A stretch of 33,692 nt of DNA, from NCBI GenBank assembly GCA_027459575.1, contig DAIDIB010000005.1, positions 6,935-40,626 of the forward strand, given 5' to 3'. The translations under genes were made by a program, and so were the position numbers. Of this stretch, positions 9,029 through 17,977 are shown piece by piece. Within the stretch, counting starts at the first letter, position 1, and the number at the start of each line of letters is the position of its first letter. Source of the stretch: Gammaproteobacteria bacterium (GTDB lineage Bacteria > Pseudomonadota > Gammaproteobacteria > DSM-16500). Under the pieces are notes generated by a model, which saw only the letters and a program-made list of their open reading frames with translations, made no database searches and was not told the DNA's origin.

Positions 9029-10201
9029 CTAACAGTAGGTTGCTTTCTCTTTAGCTGTGAATTGTTTATTAGCATTAACAGCTAAAAAATCAGCCAGACG
9101 ATCACCTATCATTGCAATCACATCTTGATTAGTATCAATTGAAAATGGCAAACCAAGCATTGCCTGACTCAAGTATTCGGTATTTAATAGTCGTAATTCT
9201 TTAGGGAGACCCTGATAAGCAGGGTACGTGTGACAACCTTTATTCCACCAGATTCGGGATTCAATATTCTGATCTAACATATAATCGCGAGCTAATTCCG
9301 CCAGACCTGACACTAGCACATTGCAAGTACTACTGAGCCAGTCGATAGAAAGCCAGGATTTTAAACCCAACTGGTCAAACATGGTTATATAATTACTTGT
9401 CACTGCCAGGCGTTTCTCTCTAATTTCATCCCAGGCGTCCAACACTGCCAGACCAATGCCAGCCTGATATTCAGACATTTTGGCATTCGTGCCAAGGTAG
9501 GAGGAGGTGCGTGACACATCAAAACCAAAATTAGACATGCCTTTGACACGACTGATGAGATCAACATCCGATGAAAGCAACATTCCACCCTCTCCGATGC
9601 CAAATATTTTTGTACCGTGCAGACTAACCATCATGGGTGTTGCGCCTGGCCGCATCTGGGGTAAACGATGAACTGCATCAAACGATGCCGCCGCGTCAAT
9701 CATAACGGGGATTTTTGTTTCCGCAGTAAACGCATCCCACTCTGCACGCGGAATGGGATAACCAAATGGTGAAACCACCATTACAGCGCCAATTTCTTCT
9801 ATTGGAACATGGTCATGAGCAAGAAACTGCTTAACTAGCGCGGGTGTCAATGCCTGCGTATCCAGATCAACATCCAAAAATAATGGCCTTAATCCTGCTA
9901 ACATGGCGGAAGCAGGTGTTGCAGAAAAAGTCCATGATGGCATCAGACAATATTTATCTTTATCTATACCCATCGCCATTAATCCAGTCTGCAGGGCAAG
10001 CGTACCGTTACACACCATCACAAGATTATCCCGAGGAATTTGCAGCAAATCCGCCATGCGTTGTTCAAACAAATTAAATAATTTGCCAAAATTACTATGA
10101 CAGCGATTGTTTTCTATGTGTGCAAGATAAGGAATCATTCGTTCAAAAGGAGGTAAACTGCTTTGCAAAATAGGTAAACGGTGTTCCAGTTTATTTTTCA
10201 T
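9029..10201 (-). CDS. DegT/DnrJ/EryC1/StrS-type PLP-dependent sugar aminotransferase
   Basis: NGTLALQTGLMAMGI, PSWTFSATPASAMLAGLRPLFLDVD, SLHGTKIFGIGEGGML around the catalytic Lys. Confidence 0.88.
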   Translation of the reverse strand: MKNKLEHRLPILQSSLPPFERMIPYLAHIENNRCHSNFGKLFNLFEQRMADLLQIPRDNLVMVCNGTLALQTGLMAMGIDKDKYCLMPSWTFSATPASAMLAGLRPLFLDVDLDTQALTPALVKQFLAHDHVPIEEIGAVMVVSPFGYPIPRAEWDAFTAETKIPVMIDAAASFDAVHRLPQMRPGATPMMVSLHGTKIFGIGEGGMLLSSDVDLISRVKGMSNFGFDVSRTSSYLGTNAKMSEYQAGIGLAVLDAWDEIREKRLAVTSNYITMFDQLGLKSWLSIDWLSSTCNVLVSGLAELARDYMLDQNIESRIWWNKGCHTYPAYQGLPKELRLLNTEYLSQAMLGLPFSIDTNQDVIAMIGDRLADFLAVNANKQFTAKEKATYC

Positions 10202-10228
10202 GTAAAATCCCTAGTGTTCCTAAATCGT

Positions 10229-10885
10229 TCATAACTGCGAATATAAATTATCGCGAATCTGAGTAGGTTCTTGCTCTGCCAGACATTGAATAATACTGTG
10301 ATACTCCCCATTATAATCAGGCAAAAAACGCAGCTTTATACCACGCTGCTGAAAAACATTCTCTTCATAAAGCGCACGCCCACCAGAAGCATTGACATAC
10401 TCTGTTGCCTGAAAATGACTGGCAATGTGCAATATTCTATCCTGACTCTTAATATTGGCTGGAATATTTAATGAGGCAGAATAAGTTATATTGAATGGAA
10501 TGGCAAGAATGTGACAAATTTCGCGCAAACAATTTACAATATAATCGCAAGGAGTCAATTTTAAATCTCTTATAGTGTTATATAACACAGGATATTTTTG
10601 CTCAATGACGCTTAATGCACTGTATCGCTTTAGCGTATCGTGCCATTCATCTTGTGCGCTCTCGCGAAATAATAAATCCTTGATAACTGTGTCCATTGGC
10701 TGCTTTTGTAGTGGCATAGTCAGATAATCGAGTGCGCCAGATTTCGTTTTTAATCGGTTGCGATGAACCCAACTACGTCTTGGAAATTGAACACAGTTAT
10801 AAATCACAAAAAGATCTGTCGCGCACAGCAGACGCAAGTAACCACTGTAAGGAAGAAAATTTGGCTGCATAATGGATATTTTCAT
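10229..10885 (-). CDS. WbqC family protein
   Basis: MKISIMQPNFLPYSGYL, D.FVIYNCVQFPRRSWVHRNRLKT, characteristic WbqC-like N-terminus; TAATG coupling to upstream gene. Confidence 0.9.
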   Translation of the reverse strand: MKISIMQPNFLPYSGYLRLLCATDLFVIYNCVQFPRRSWVHRNRLKTKSGALDYLTMPLQKQPMDTVIKDLLFRESAQDEWHDTLKRYSALSVIEQKYPVLYNTIRDLKLTPCDYIVNCLREICHILAIPFNITYSASLNIPANIKSQDRILHIASHFQATEYVNASGGRALYEENVFQQRGIKLRFLPDYNGEYHSIIQCLAEQEPTQIRDNLYSQL

Positions 10886-12363
10886 TAGACAGTCTCACTC
10901 GAACACCAGCGTTCCCACATATGCAGATAGGCTGTCTCGAAGTTTTTATAAAAATGATGAATATTGGTGAGAGATGAAGTGACCATTTCTTCGTGTAATT
11001 GTTTACGATAATGAGCTATTTGACCTGGTTTGCAAGCAAGAGTAGTTGCGAGTTTAACATAATCATCTACTGTTTCAGCAATCAATTCGGGATGATTGAG
11101 TGTTGTTAACACACTGGCGCCCGAACGCGCAGCCCAACGTTGTCCACGCAAGGTGACGATTGGCACTCCTTGCATCAACGCTTCAAAAGTAGTAGAGCCG
11201 CCTGTAACGGGCATATTATCCAGCATAATATCAATTTCGTTATATTTCTTTAGTGCGTCGGCTTGTTCAGTCCAGCCAAGCAAAATCACACGATCACCAG
11301 CTATGCCGCGATTTGCAAAATGTGTCGCAAACACCCGACGATATAGATCATGACTAAAGGTACCGCACTTCAGAATAAGACGTGAATTGGGCACTTGTTT
11401 TAAAACTCGCGCCCACGCATCAAGGTTTTCATGTGTAATTTTATGGCCGCTACCAAAATTACCAAAAGTAATAAAACCGTTTTTTTTGACCGGCGGCTCT
11501 TGAGTCCTGCTACCGAACAACTCCGCATCATAACGTACAGCCGCATTGAACTGATCGCAACGATAAACCTGTTCCACATAATAAGGTATATCATCGTCCG
11601 CGATAGAAACCCGGTCACTCATGACGTAGTCAATAAAAGGCAAGCCTGTGGTTGAAGTATGATTGTACCAGTTTATTTGTATTGGCGCCGGTCGGTAAGA
11701 GAGCGCGTTAAACCGGTTAATAATGCAAAAACCATTCATTTCCTGCAGAATATCAATGCCATGTTGTTTGATTAAGGCAGCAAGATCACTATCCGATTTA
11801 CCTCGCGTATCAAGCCAGTGATCAGCATACTGCCTTAAATGTTCAGGCGTTTCGCCATCATCGTAACAATATATCTCAAATCTACTCTTGTCATGTAACT
11901 TTAAAAACGGTAAAAAACAATTGTGCGCAATACTGTTCGCAAAAAAATGACAAACGTAACCCAGTTTTATTTTCTTATTTTTTTCTTTACTCATGCCCTT
12001 TTCCCAGCCGACACGACGCGCGGGTGAATCATAAAGTTCTGCCCACTCTTTATGCGCCTTGAGTAACGATGCATTTGTTGTGCTTGAGCAAAGCAACAGG
12101 TTTTGTAAATACATGCCGTGAACTCTGTCATCGTTCTGGTCATTTAAAAATCGCATATAGAATTCAGACGCTTTTTCATGCTGGCCAGCATTCATTAGCG
12201 TCTGTGCAATTTCTACATAAGGATGCAAAATGGATTTTTTTTCGTTTTCATAACGCACACGCCAACTATCTATTACCGCCAGATCTAGCGGGAGATAAGG
12301 CTTGACTTCATTACCTACCTTATTCGTGTCAAAACGTTTTCGCAAAAAATCAAACCATCCCAT
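10885..12363 (-). CDS. SPINDLY/OGT-like (GT41) glycosyltransferase
   Basis: PIQINWYNHTSTTGLPFIDYVMSD, ITFGNFGSGHKITHENLDAWARVLKQVPNSRLILK, DIMLDNMPVTGGSTTFEALMQGVPIVTLRG. Confidence 0.88.
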   Translation of the reverse strand: MGWFDFLRKRFDTNKVGNEVKPYLPLDLAVIDSWRVRYENEKKSILHPYVEIAQTLMNAGQHEKASEFYMRFLNDQNDDRVHGMYLQNLLLCSSTTNASLLKAHKEWAELYDSPARRVGWEKGMSKEKNKKIKLGYVCHFFANSIAHNCFLPFLKLHDKSRFEIYCYDDGETPEHLRQYADHWLDTRGKSDSDLAALIKQHGIDILQEMNGFCIINRFNALSYRPAPIQINWYNHTSTTGLPFIDYVMSDRVSIADDDIPYYVEQVYRCDQFNAAVRYDAELFGSRTQEPPVKKNGFITFGNFGSGHKITHENLDAWARVLKQVPNSRLILKCGTFSHDLYRRVFATHFANRGIAGDRVILLGWTEQADALKKYNEIDIMLDNMPVTGGSTTFEALMQGVPIVTLRGQRWAARSGASVLTTLNHPELIAETVDDYVKLATTLACKPGQIAHYRKQLHEEMVTSSLTNIHHFYKNFETAYLHMWERWCSSETV

Positions 12364-12365
12364 AT

Positions 12366-13319
12366 TTATACACTCGCGAGCTTTCTTACAAAATTTTTGA
12401 GCCTTGCACTAAATGAAGCAGTGGGGGTCACAGCCATTGTTTCAGTTGCTACAGCGGGCGGCGGTTCGGCATTAAACATAATTAAATGACGGAAATTGAA
12501 CATGGATCGGTGAGTATCTGGCTTTGTCGCTGATGGATTGGGGGATGGCAAATTGATAATGTTTGTTTTCCAGGTTTCTTCCGGCATAAAATCCTTGGGA
12601 TGAATACGTATATCAATACTGTATCTTTCAACCGAATAATCCTCACTAAAGCTGGTACGATGCGGACAATAAGGATCAAAAATTAACACATCTCCTACTT
12701 CCATGTGCGGTCGCCAACGTAAAGGACTCGCTTTTACAGTAAGCATTTCATCTGACATGCCCTTACCGCTATAAGAAACTTCCAGGCCGTTATCCTGATG
12801 CAGCCTCTGATGCATTTTTTTCGGTATCAAATCCAGTCCGGGCGTTTTTGCATCGATCTTCATCAATGGCATCCAGCACGTGAAAAACTTATCACCGCGA
12901 TCAAAAATATCCTGATGCCAGGGCAAATAATTTTTCCATTCAGTTGGATCGCAACGACGAATACCCGTTGATTCCACATGAACAACAAATTCGTCTTTAT
13001 TAAAATAATCTTTCAGGCAATCGATAAATCTGGTTTTATTCAATACTTGCTCTAACGAAGCGAGGCTAGGCAAAATCCCTGCGGGGTGGCCACCTGCCAC
13101 ATAGCTTTCGTTTTCAGGCGACAATAACTTGTTATGCATCAGGTTTTTAATAACATAAAATAAATCGAGCGTTTCATTTTTAATATGATCTACTTCTTCC
13201 GGCGCAAATAGACCGCGAATCATAATGCAACCGTATTTTTTCATGGTTTCACTGAACAACGCGGGTGACAGTGACGCGTAAGAGACTGTCATTTCATTGC
13301 CTGAGACATATTCCATCAT
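12366..13319 (-). CDS. Phytanoyl-CoA dioxygenase (PhyH) family Fe(II)/2-oxoglutarate oxygenase
   Basis: WHQD...PHRTSF...RYSIDIR facial-triad pattern; GCIMIRGLFAPEEVDHIKNE N-terminus. Confidence 0.8.
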   Translation of the reverse strand: MMEYVSGNEMTVSYASLSPALFSETMKKYGCIMIRGLFAPEEVDHIKNETLDLFYVIKNLMHNKLLSPENESYVAGGHPAGILPSLASLEQVLNKTRFIDCLKDYFNKDEFVVHVESTGIRRCDPTEWKNYLPWHQDIFDRGDKFFTCWMPLMKIDAKTPGLDLIPKKMHQRLHQDNGLEVSYSGKGMSDEMLTVKASPLRWRPHMEVGDVLIFDPYCPHRTSFSEDYSVERYSIDIRIHPKDFMPEETWKTNIINLPSPNPSATKPDTHRSMFNFRHLIMFNAEPPPAVATETMAVTPTASFSARLKNFVRKLASV

Positions 13320-14273
13320 TTATTCTCCTTCACTCATGGAAGCAAGACCTATGCCAGTCTTGCCAAAGCCATTGCCGTTATAAAACATATAATATTTGCC
13401 GTTGGTTTTAACAACCGAAGGAAACGCGAGCATTACTGAATCCCAGTCATTTTCAGAACGCTTGAGATTGACCTGATCATCGTGTCGATCCCAGTTTTTT
13501 GCATCCTTTGATTCGGCGTAACCGATCCAGTAAGCGCCATTTCCTTCCCGGAAATCTTCAATGCTGCGATAACTATACCACATCCTGAAAACACCGTTTT
13601 CCTTGATCACACTCGCATTTGAAATGCACTCAAAATCATAATTTTTATTTAAAGCCACTACCGCATCTCGATGCCAGTCTATACCATCCTTCGAATGCGC
13701 GTAATAAAGCGTGAACATGCCTTCAAAACGGCCTTTAATTGGCACCCATTTTTCCAGATTCAGATAATACATATGCCAATCATCGCCATCTTTGATTACA
13801 TAGGGATTGTTGGAAAAAATCGGCTCTTTTTTAGTGCGGTCGAAGAGTGGTGCAGGTGAATATCGCTCAAAGGTATGACCACCATCATGACTGATGGCAA
13901 GGCCTGTTGTGAGTCTGTGGGGTGTTAATGTTAAAGCATTCCAACCGTGATAATAAAGATAAACCTTGCCATCATGGTGCATCGCGCAACTTGGCGTCAC
14001 GCCACAATCATCAAATGTTCCCGGCTCACCTAAATCCAGCACGGGCTTGTCTGAATGACCCAACACTTGTGTTGGATCATTCACATCTACATCCACATAA
14101 CCCATCCGTCCGCGATTATCTTTATCGCGCGTAGTAAAAAAAACTCTTATTCTATCTTGCAGGACTATTGCTTTAGGAAATGAAGCATGCGAATGCATCC
14201 AGTCCGCATGTTTGTCAACGTGAAAAATCATGCCATGCTTTTGCCATGTTTGTTTTTGATCTGCTTTACTCAT
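13320..14273 (-). CDS. Glycosidase-like five-bladed propeller protein (GH43/GH32/GH130-like)
   Basis: SFPKAIVLQDRIRVFFTTRD, DDCGVTPSCAMHHDGKVYLYYHGW, SNASVIKENGVFRMWYSYR, YYMFYNGNGFGKTGIGLA. Start taken at MSKADQK (14273), overlapping the upstream stop, rather than track start 14384. Confidence 0.75.
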   Translation of the reverse strand: MSKADQKQTWQKHGMIFHVDKHADWMHSHASFPKAIVLQDRIRVFFTTRDKDNRGRMGYVDVDVNDPTQVLGHSDKPVLDLGEPGTFDDCGVTPSCAMHHDGKVYLYYHGWNALTLTPHRLTTGLAISHDGGHTFERYSPAPLFDRTKKEPIFSNNPYVIKDGDDWHMYYLNLEKWVPIKGRFEGMFTLYYAHSKDGIDWHRDAVVALNKNYDFECISNASVIKENGVFRMWYSYRSIEDFREGNGAYWIGYAESKDAKNWDRHDDQVNLKRSENDWDSVMLAFPSVVKTNGKYYMFYNGNGFGKTGIGLASMSEGE

Positions 14274-15294
14274 AAACTTTTTCCTCTTTCTCTTTTGCAG
14301 CCCAATATGCTGGAAAATATCCCGTGAGATTTTCAGGATCGACACCATACTTTGCACACGATTGCGTATATGCTGACTGATCATAAATTTGTTTTAGCGC
14401 ATAGGTCGTCATGGGTTTGCCGCCAAATCGCGCCTTGAATTGCTCAAGCGCATCACCTTCACGCACACCACAACCCAGATGCAGCCACTTCGCACCTTGC
14501 TCATGAAAATATGTGACGGCATCAAACAGAATACCACGCGCGTGTGCACGCCCCTCATCATTAGAGGCGATCATGTAGTAATCGACGATGTCATGATAAT
14601 GAATGAAAATGGTAACTGCCTGAATATAACCATCAACCGCCACACTTAATAAATGCGAATGCGGTGAGGCAATTATCTGACGCCAGGCTGTTTCGCCAAA
14701 ATCATAAACGGCCGCTGCGTTTCTGGCCTGAAGTGCGGCTGAATAATGTTTCACAAACGAAGCAATAACATCTTCACTTTTTTCCCTACAAACGACAAAT
14801 CCCGCTTTTTGCCATTGGCGCAAACGCTGTCGATGATCATTTGAAAAATTTTTTCGTATTGCTTCAAGGTCTGATGTTAAATCCAGCATGTAAGTGGTTT
14901 TGCCAGCAAATAAATCGCTCGGTCTAAAAGTAAACTCTGCATTGACAAAAGGATGTAGCGCAATGTGACCGCAAATGTACCCTTGCTCTTGCATAAATGA
15001 GTACCAGCTCTCAGCAAACTCATGGCAAGTGCCATGATAGGCGAAACCGGAAAACCCATAAGGTGTAGTGATATCTGATGAATCTTGGGGTGACTTGCGG
15101 CGTGGCGAGATAGGACATACCACGCTGAAATTTTCATTTTGCGCGACATACAAAAAAATGTCGCGATTTGAAGCGCTACGCATCGCCTGATTGTACCAAT
15201 GGGTATGAGTATAAGCATGATGAGGGACATCGGCTAGCGCCGCTTCCCACTCTTGCTTCGCGTGTAATGGAATTAATTTCTGCCTCAGCTGCAT
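14266..15294 (-). CDS. FemAB/GNAT-like acyltransferase
   Basis: FSNDHRQRLRQWQKAGFVV, YYMIASNDEGRAHARGILFDAVTYFHEQGAKWLHLGCG, LEQFKARFGGKP; start chosen at MQLRQKL just after upstream stop. Confidence 0.8.
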   Translation of the reverse strand: MQLRQKLIPLHAKQEWEAALADVPHHAYTHTHWYNQAMRSASNRDIFLYVAQNENFSVVCPISPRRKSPQDSSDITTPYGFSGFAYHGTCHEFAESWYSFMQEQGYICGHIALHPFVNAEFTFRPSDLFAGKTTYMLDLTSDLEAIRKNFSNDHRQRLRQWQKAGFVVCREKSEDVIASFVKHYSAALQARNAAAVYDFGETAWRQIIASPHSHLLSVAVDGYIQAVTIFIHYHDIVDYYMIASNDEGRAHARGILFDAVTYFHEQGAKWLHLGCGVREGDALEQFKARFGGKPMTTYALKQIYDQSAYTQSCAKYGVDPENLTGYFPAYWAAKEKEEKVYE

Positions 15295-15298
15295 ATTC

Positions 15299-16738
15299 TT
15301 ATAGCCAACTCTTGTCCCATTCGTTTGCGATATTAAAAACACCTAAATTCGGCCGCAGACGTTCCTGAATATGCGGATGCAAGGCGCGATCAACCAATGC
15401 CTGAATATTACGGTTATTCAAATCCACGTGATTTTCAAACCAAAACCAGAAGCGAGCGATTTCGATGCGAAACGGCACATGCTCTTCCTGCTGCGATGCC
15501 CATTGAATATTTGTCAGTAGCACGCGGCCATCCAGCACGGCGGCCCAAAGGGTATCTTTAATATAAAGTGATTGGTCTATAGCACCTTGATAATTCCATT
15601 CAAAATGAAATCCTTTTTCGGGTGAAGCGCACATAAAAAATGCAAAATTAGCGTGTTTTCCTTCAATAACCACTTTTACATTGACGTTAAAATCAAGATT
15701 CCACTTCGTTAGCCATTTATTTAGATGAGCAAGATAGATTTTGGTACGCTCTTGCAGATTATCGATAGGCGCAGAATCCAGCCATTTGCGCAAATTGGTC
15801 ACTTTATCTTTGAACTTATCCCTGACTTTGTCGATCAAGGTAAGATAATTATTCCAGTCGATTTCAGGATGATTGCGCTGTAACCCACCCTCAAGCGACC
15901 AAGTGTCGGTAGGATACATAATAACAACATCAATGTTTTTCTCAGGGTAATTATCTTTAACAAAATCTTCAAACAATTTAGGTGTGGCGCGATTAGACCA
16001 GTTGCAATGATAAAGACTGTCATCCAGCCACGCAAAATCACCCGCAAACGGCGCAATGCGTTTTACTTTCAACATTTCAATCATGTTACGCTGTTGCGTC
16101 CAGCTATGCTTGCGACGGGTGGAAGCGTCACGAATTTCATCCATAGTCATGCGAAAACAGCCAGGAAACATGGAAACGCCCGAATACTGCACAAAAGCAA
16201 GATCAATTTCGCCAAATAAATTATCGACTTTATCGTAAACTTCTTTATCCGATGGACAATCGTTCATGTTTAAAATTTTCTGCCCATGGTAATTCAGCAT
16301 AAAACCAGAATTTTCCCAATCCCAATATTTTGTTTTGGCCGCGGGAATCAATGTAAATGTCGTATCAGCATCCAGCTGCAAGGTTGCAAATGGTTGCAGC
16401 TTAATAATGTTATGGAAGCCGAGCTCACGAAATGTTCGCTCAACAGTCTGTGCTCGCAAACAAGGGTAATCTGCATACTCCGGCAAAATAATTTTCAAAT
16501 GACGTGGCAACAGATTGAGTGAGGGAATATGCAGATGATCCTCATGCGGATGACTAAGGTACAGGTAATCAATGTCCTTTACTACTTCCTCTGGCGACAT
16601 AATAGCCGCAGGAAATTTCCAGGTAGTGAAAGCGTAAATTGGTTCATTCAAAATCCAGGGGTCTGTCAAAAGGCCGCCAAAACTGCCGTTCAATTTAATA
16701 CAGGCATGAGTAACATAGGTAATGATCAACTTGTCCAT
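15299..16738 (-). CDS. Metallo-beta-lactamase-fold protein resembling the catalytic domain of CMP-N-acetylneuraminate hydroxylase (UlaG/CMAH-like)
   Basis: IITYVTHACIKLN, LLTDPWILNEPIY, YLSHPHEDHLHIPSLNLLP, GFMLNYHGQKILNMNDC, RIAPFAGDFAW; start at MDKLIITY (16738) preferred over track start 16765. Confidence 0.75.
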   Translation of the reverse strand: MDKLIITYVTHACIKLNGSFGGLLTDPWILNEPIYAFTTWKFPAAIMSPEEVVKDIDYLYLSHPHEDHLHIPSLNLLPRHLKIILPEYADYPCLRAQTVERTFRELGFHNIIKLQPFATLQLDADTTFTLIPAAKTKYWDWENSGFMLNYHGQKILNMNDCPSDKEVYDKVDNLFGEIDLAFVQYSGVSMFPGCFRMTMDEIRDASTRRKHSWTQQRNMIEMLKVKRIAPFAGDFAWLDDSLYHCNWSNRATPKLFEDFVKDNYPEKNIDVVIMYPTDTWSLEGGLQRNHPEIDWNNYLTLIDKVRDKFKDKVTNLRKWLDSAPIDNLQERTKIYLAHLNKWLTKWNLDFNVNVKVVIEGKHANFAFFMCASPEKGFHFEWNYQGAIDQSLYIKDTLWAAVLDGRVLLTNIQWASQQEEHVPFRIEIARFWFWFENHVDLNNRNIQALVDRALHPHIQERLRPNLGVFNIANEWDKSWL

Positions 16739-16830
16739 GAGCAACCTCTCTGGTACGATTTCCACCAGAATTTTAGGTAATTGAGTCCCTCATTACAAGG
16801 AATATCGACAATCTTAGCGATGGCGAGCAA

Positions 16831-17487
16831 ATGACAGACACAATAGCAAATTATCTAGACATCGCACACTTCTACGAAGCCTGTCTCGATAAACATGGCG
16901 CCACGCCACAAGGTGTAGATTGGCCTAATCAGGCGGATAATGAAAAGCGCTTTGAGGTAATGCTCAATTTAATGTGTAGAGAAGCAAAAAATGCCACTAT
17001 TAGCTTACTCGATTTGGGTTGTGGTTACGGTGCAATGGCTGATTATTTAATCAAAAATAAAAAATCAGCAAATATTTTGTATAATGGTATCGATATTTCA
17101 CCCAAAATGATTGGCAAAGCCACCGAACTATTTCCTGATCAGTCCTTCTCAACCCGCGATATATTACAAAACCCCTTGCCGGTAGAAAGTGTTGATTATG
17201 TCATCATGAATGGCGTCTTGACTGAAAAACGCAGCCTAACATGGGATGAAATGAAAAACTTTGCCCAGCGCATAATTAAGGCAGCTTTTGATACCTGCCG
17301 CAAGGGAATCGCCTTCAATGTCATGTCACAACAGGTTGACTGGTGCGGCTTGCAGTTATTTCATTGGTCATTTGATGAAGTGGCTGCTTTCCTGTTTAAA
17401 TCATGCTCGCGGCACGTTGTGTTTCGTAGTGATTATGGATTATATGAGTACACAGTCTATGCCTACAAAGTCCCAAATGAGAAATGA
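16831..17487 (+). CDS. Class I SAM-dependent methyltransferase
   Basis: LLDLGCGYGAMADYLI, YNGIDISPKMIGKA, VDYVIMNGVL. Confidence 0.88.
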   Translation: MTDTIANYLDIAHFYEACLDKHGATPQGVDWPNQADNEKRFEVMLNLMCREAKNATISLLDLGCGYGAMADYLIKNKKSANILYNGIDISPKMIGKATELFPDQSFSTRDILQNPLPVESVDYVIMNGVLTEKRSLTWDEMKNFAQRIIKAAFDTCRKGIAFNVMSQQVDWCGLQLFHWSFDEVAAFLFKSCSRHVVFRSDYGLYEYTVYAYKVPNEK

Positions 17488-17977
17488 AGTCGCTTTTCGG
17501 CGACCTGTCGTGACAGAAGCGGTAAAAGTTCAGACTTTTTTTAAAAGAAATCTGGCTGATAACTTCGCCTATTTTCCTCAGGAAGCGCATCAGCATTACA
17601 GCAAACCATGGGAAACTGAGATACTTGCGCGCAGACTTGCGCAACAGCAAGATTTGCTCATTTGCGCTTGGGACGATGATAATATCGTGGGCATGGTATC
17701 CGGCACGTCGGCGGAAGGCGGTATTGGCACGATTATCTGGTTAACGGTAGATCGCAAATGGCAAAATCAAAAGATCGGCGCCAAATTACTTGAGCAGGCG
17801 AAGTCACATTACCATGCTATCGGCGCACACAAATTAAAGCTTACTGTGCACGATAAAAAAGCAGTCAGTTTTTATGAACGCGAAGGCATGATCATAGAAG
17901 CATTGCATCCTCAGCACTGGTGGAAGCTGGATTTTTGGGAGATGGCGTATTTTCTTCGCCAGCCATCTTCATCTTAA
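17477..17977 (+). CDS. GNAT N-acetyltransferase
   Basis: IIWLTVDRKWQNQKIGAKLLEQAKSHYHAIGAHKLKLTVHDKKAVSFYEREGM; start at MRNEVAF (17477; MPTKS at 17459 possible), since the track start 17288 lies inside the methyltransferase gene. Confidence 0.85.
   Translation: MRNEVAFRRPVVTEAVKVQTFFKRNLADNFAYFPQEAHQHYSKPWETEILARRLAQQQDLLICAWDDDNIVGMVSGTSAEGGIGTIIWLTVDRKWQNQKIGAKLLEQAKSHYHAIGAHKLKLTVHDKKAVSFYEREGMIIEALHPQHWWKLDFWEMAYFLRQPSSS

Noticed and set aside
14274-14384. Extended N-terminus of the glycosidase-like ORF
   Set aside because: Overlaps the FemAB-like coding region; MSKADQK at 14273 fits operon-style overlap.
15299-16738. Calling the MBL protein a sialic acid enzyme outright
   Set aside because: Similarity to CMAH is by eye and from memory, and no sialic acid biosynthesis genes are visible; substrate left open.
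17288-17476. Extended N-terminus of the GNAT ORF as given in the track
   Set aside because: Overlaps the methyltransferase coding region in another frame; a start at 17477 (or 17459) fits better.
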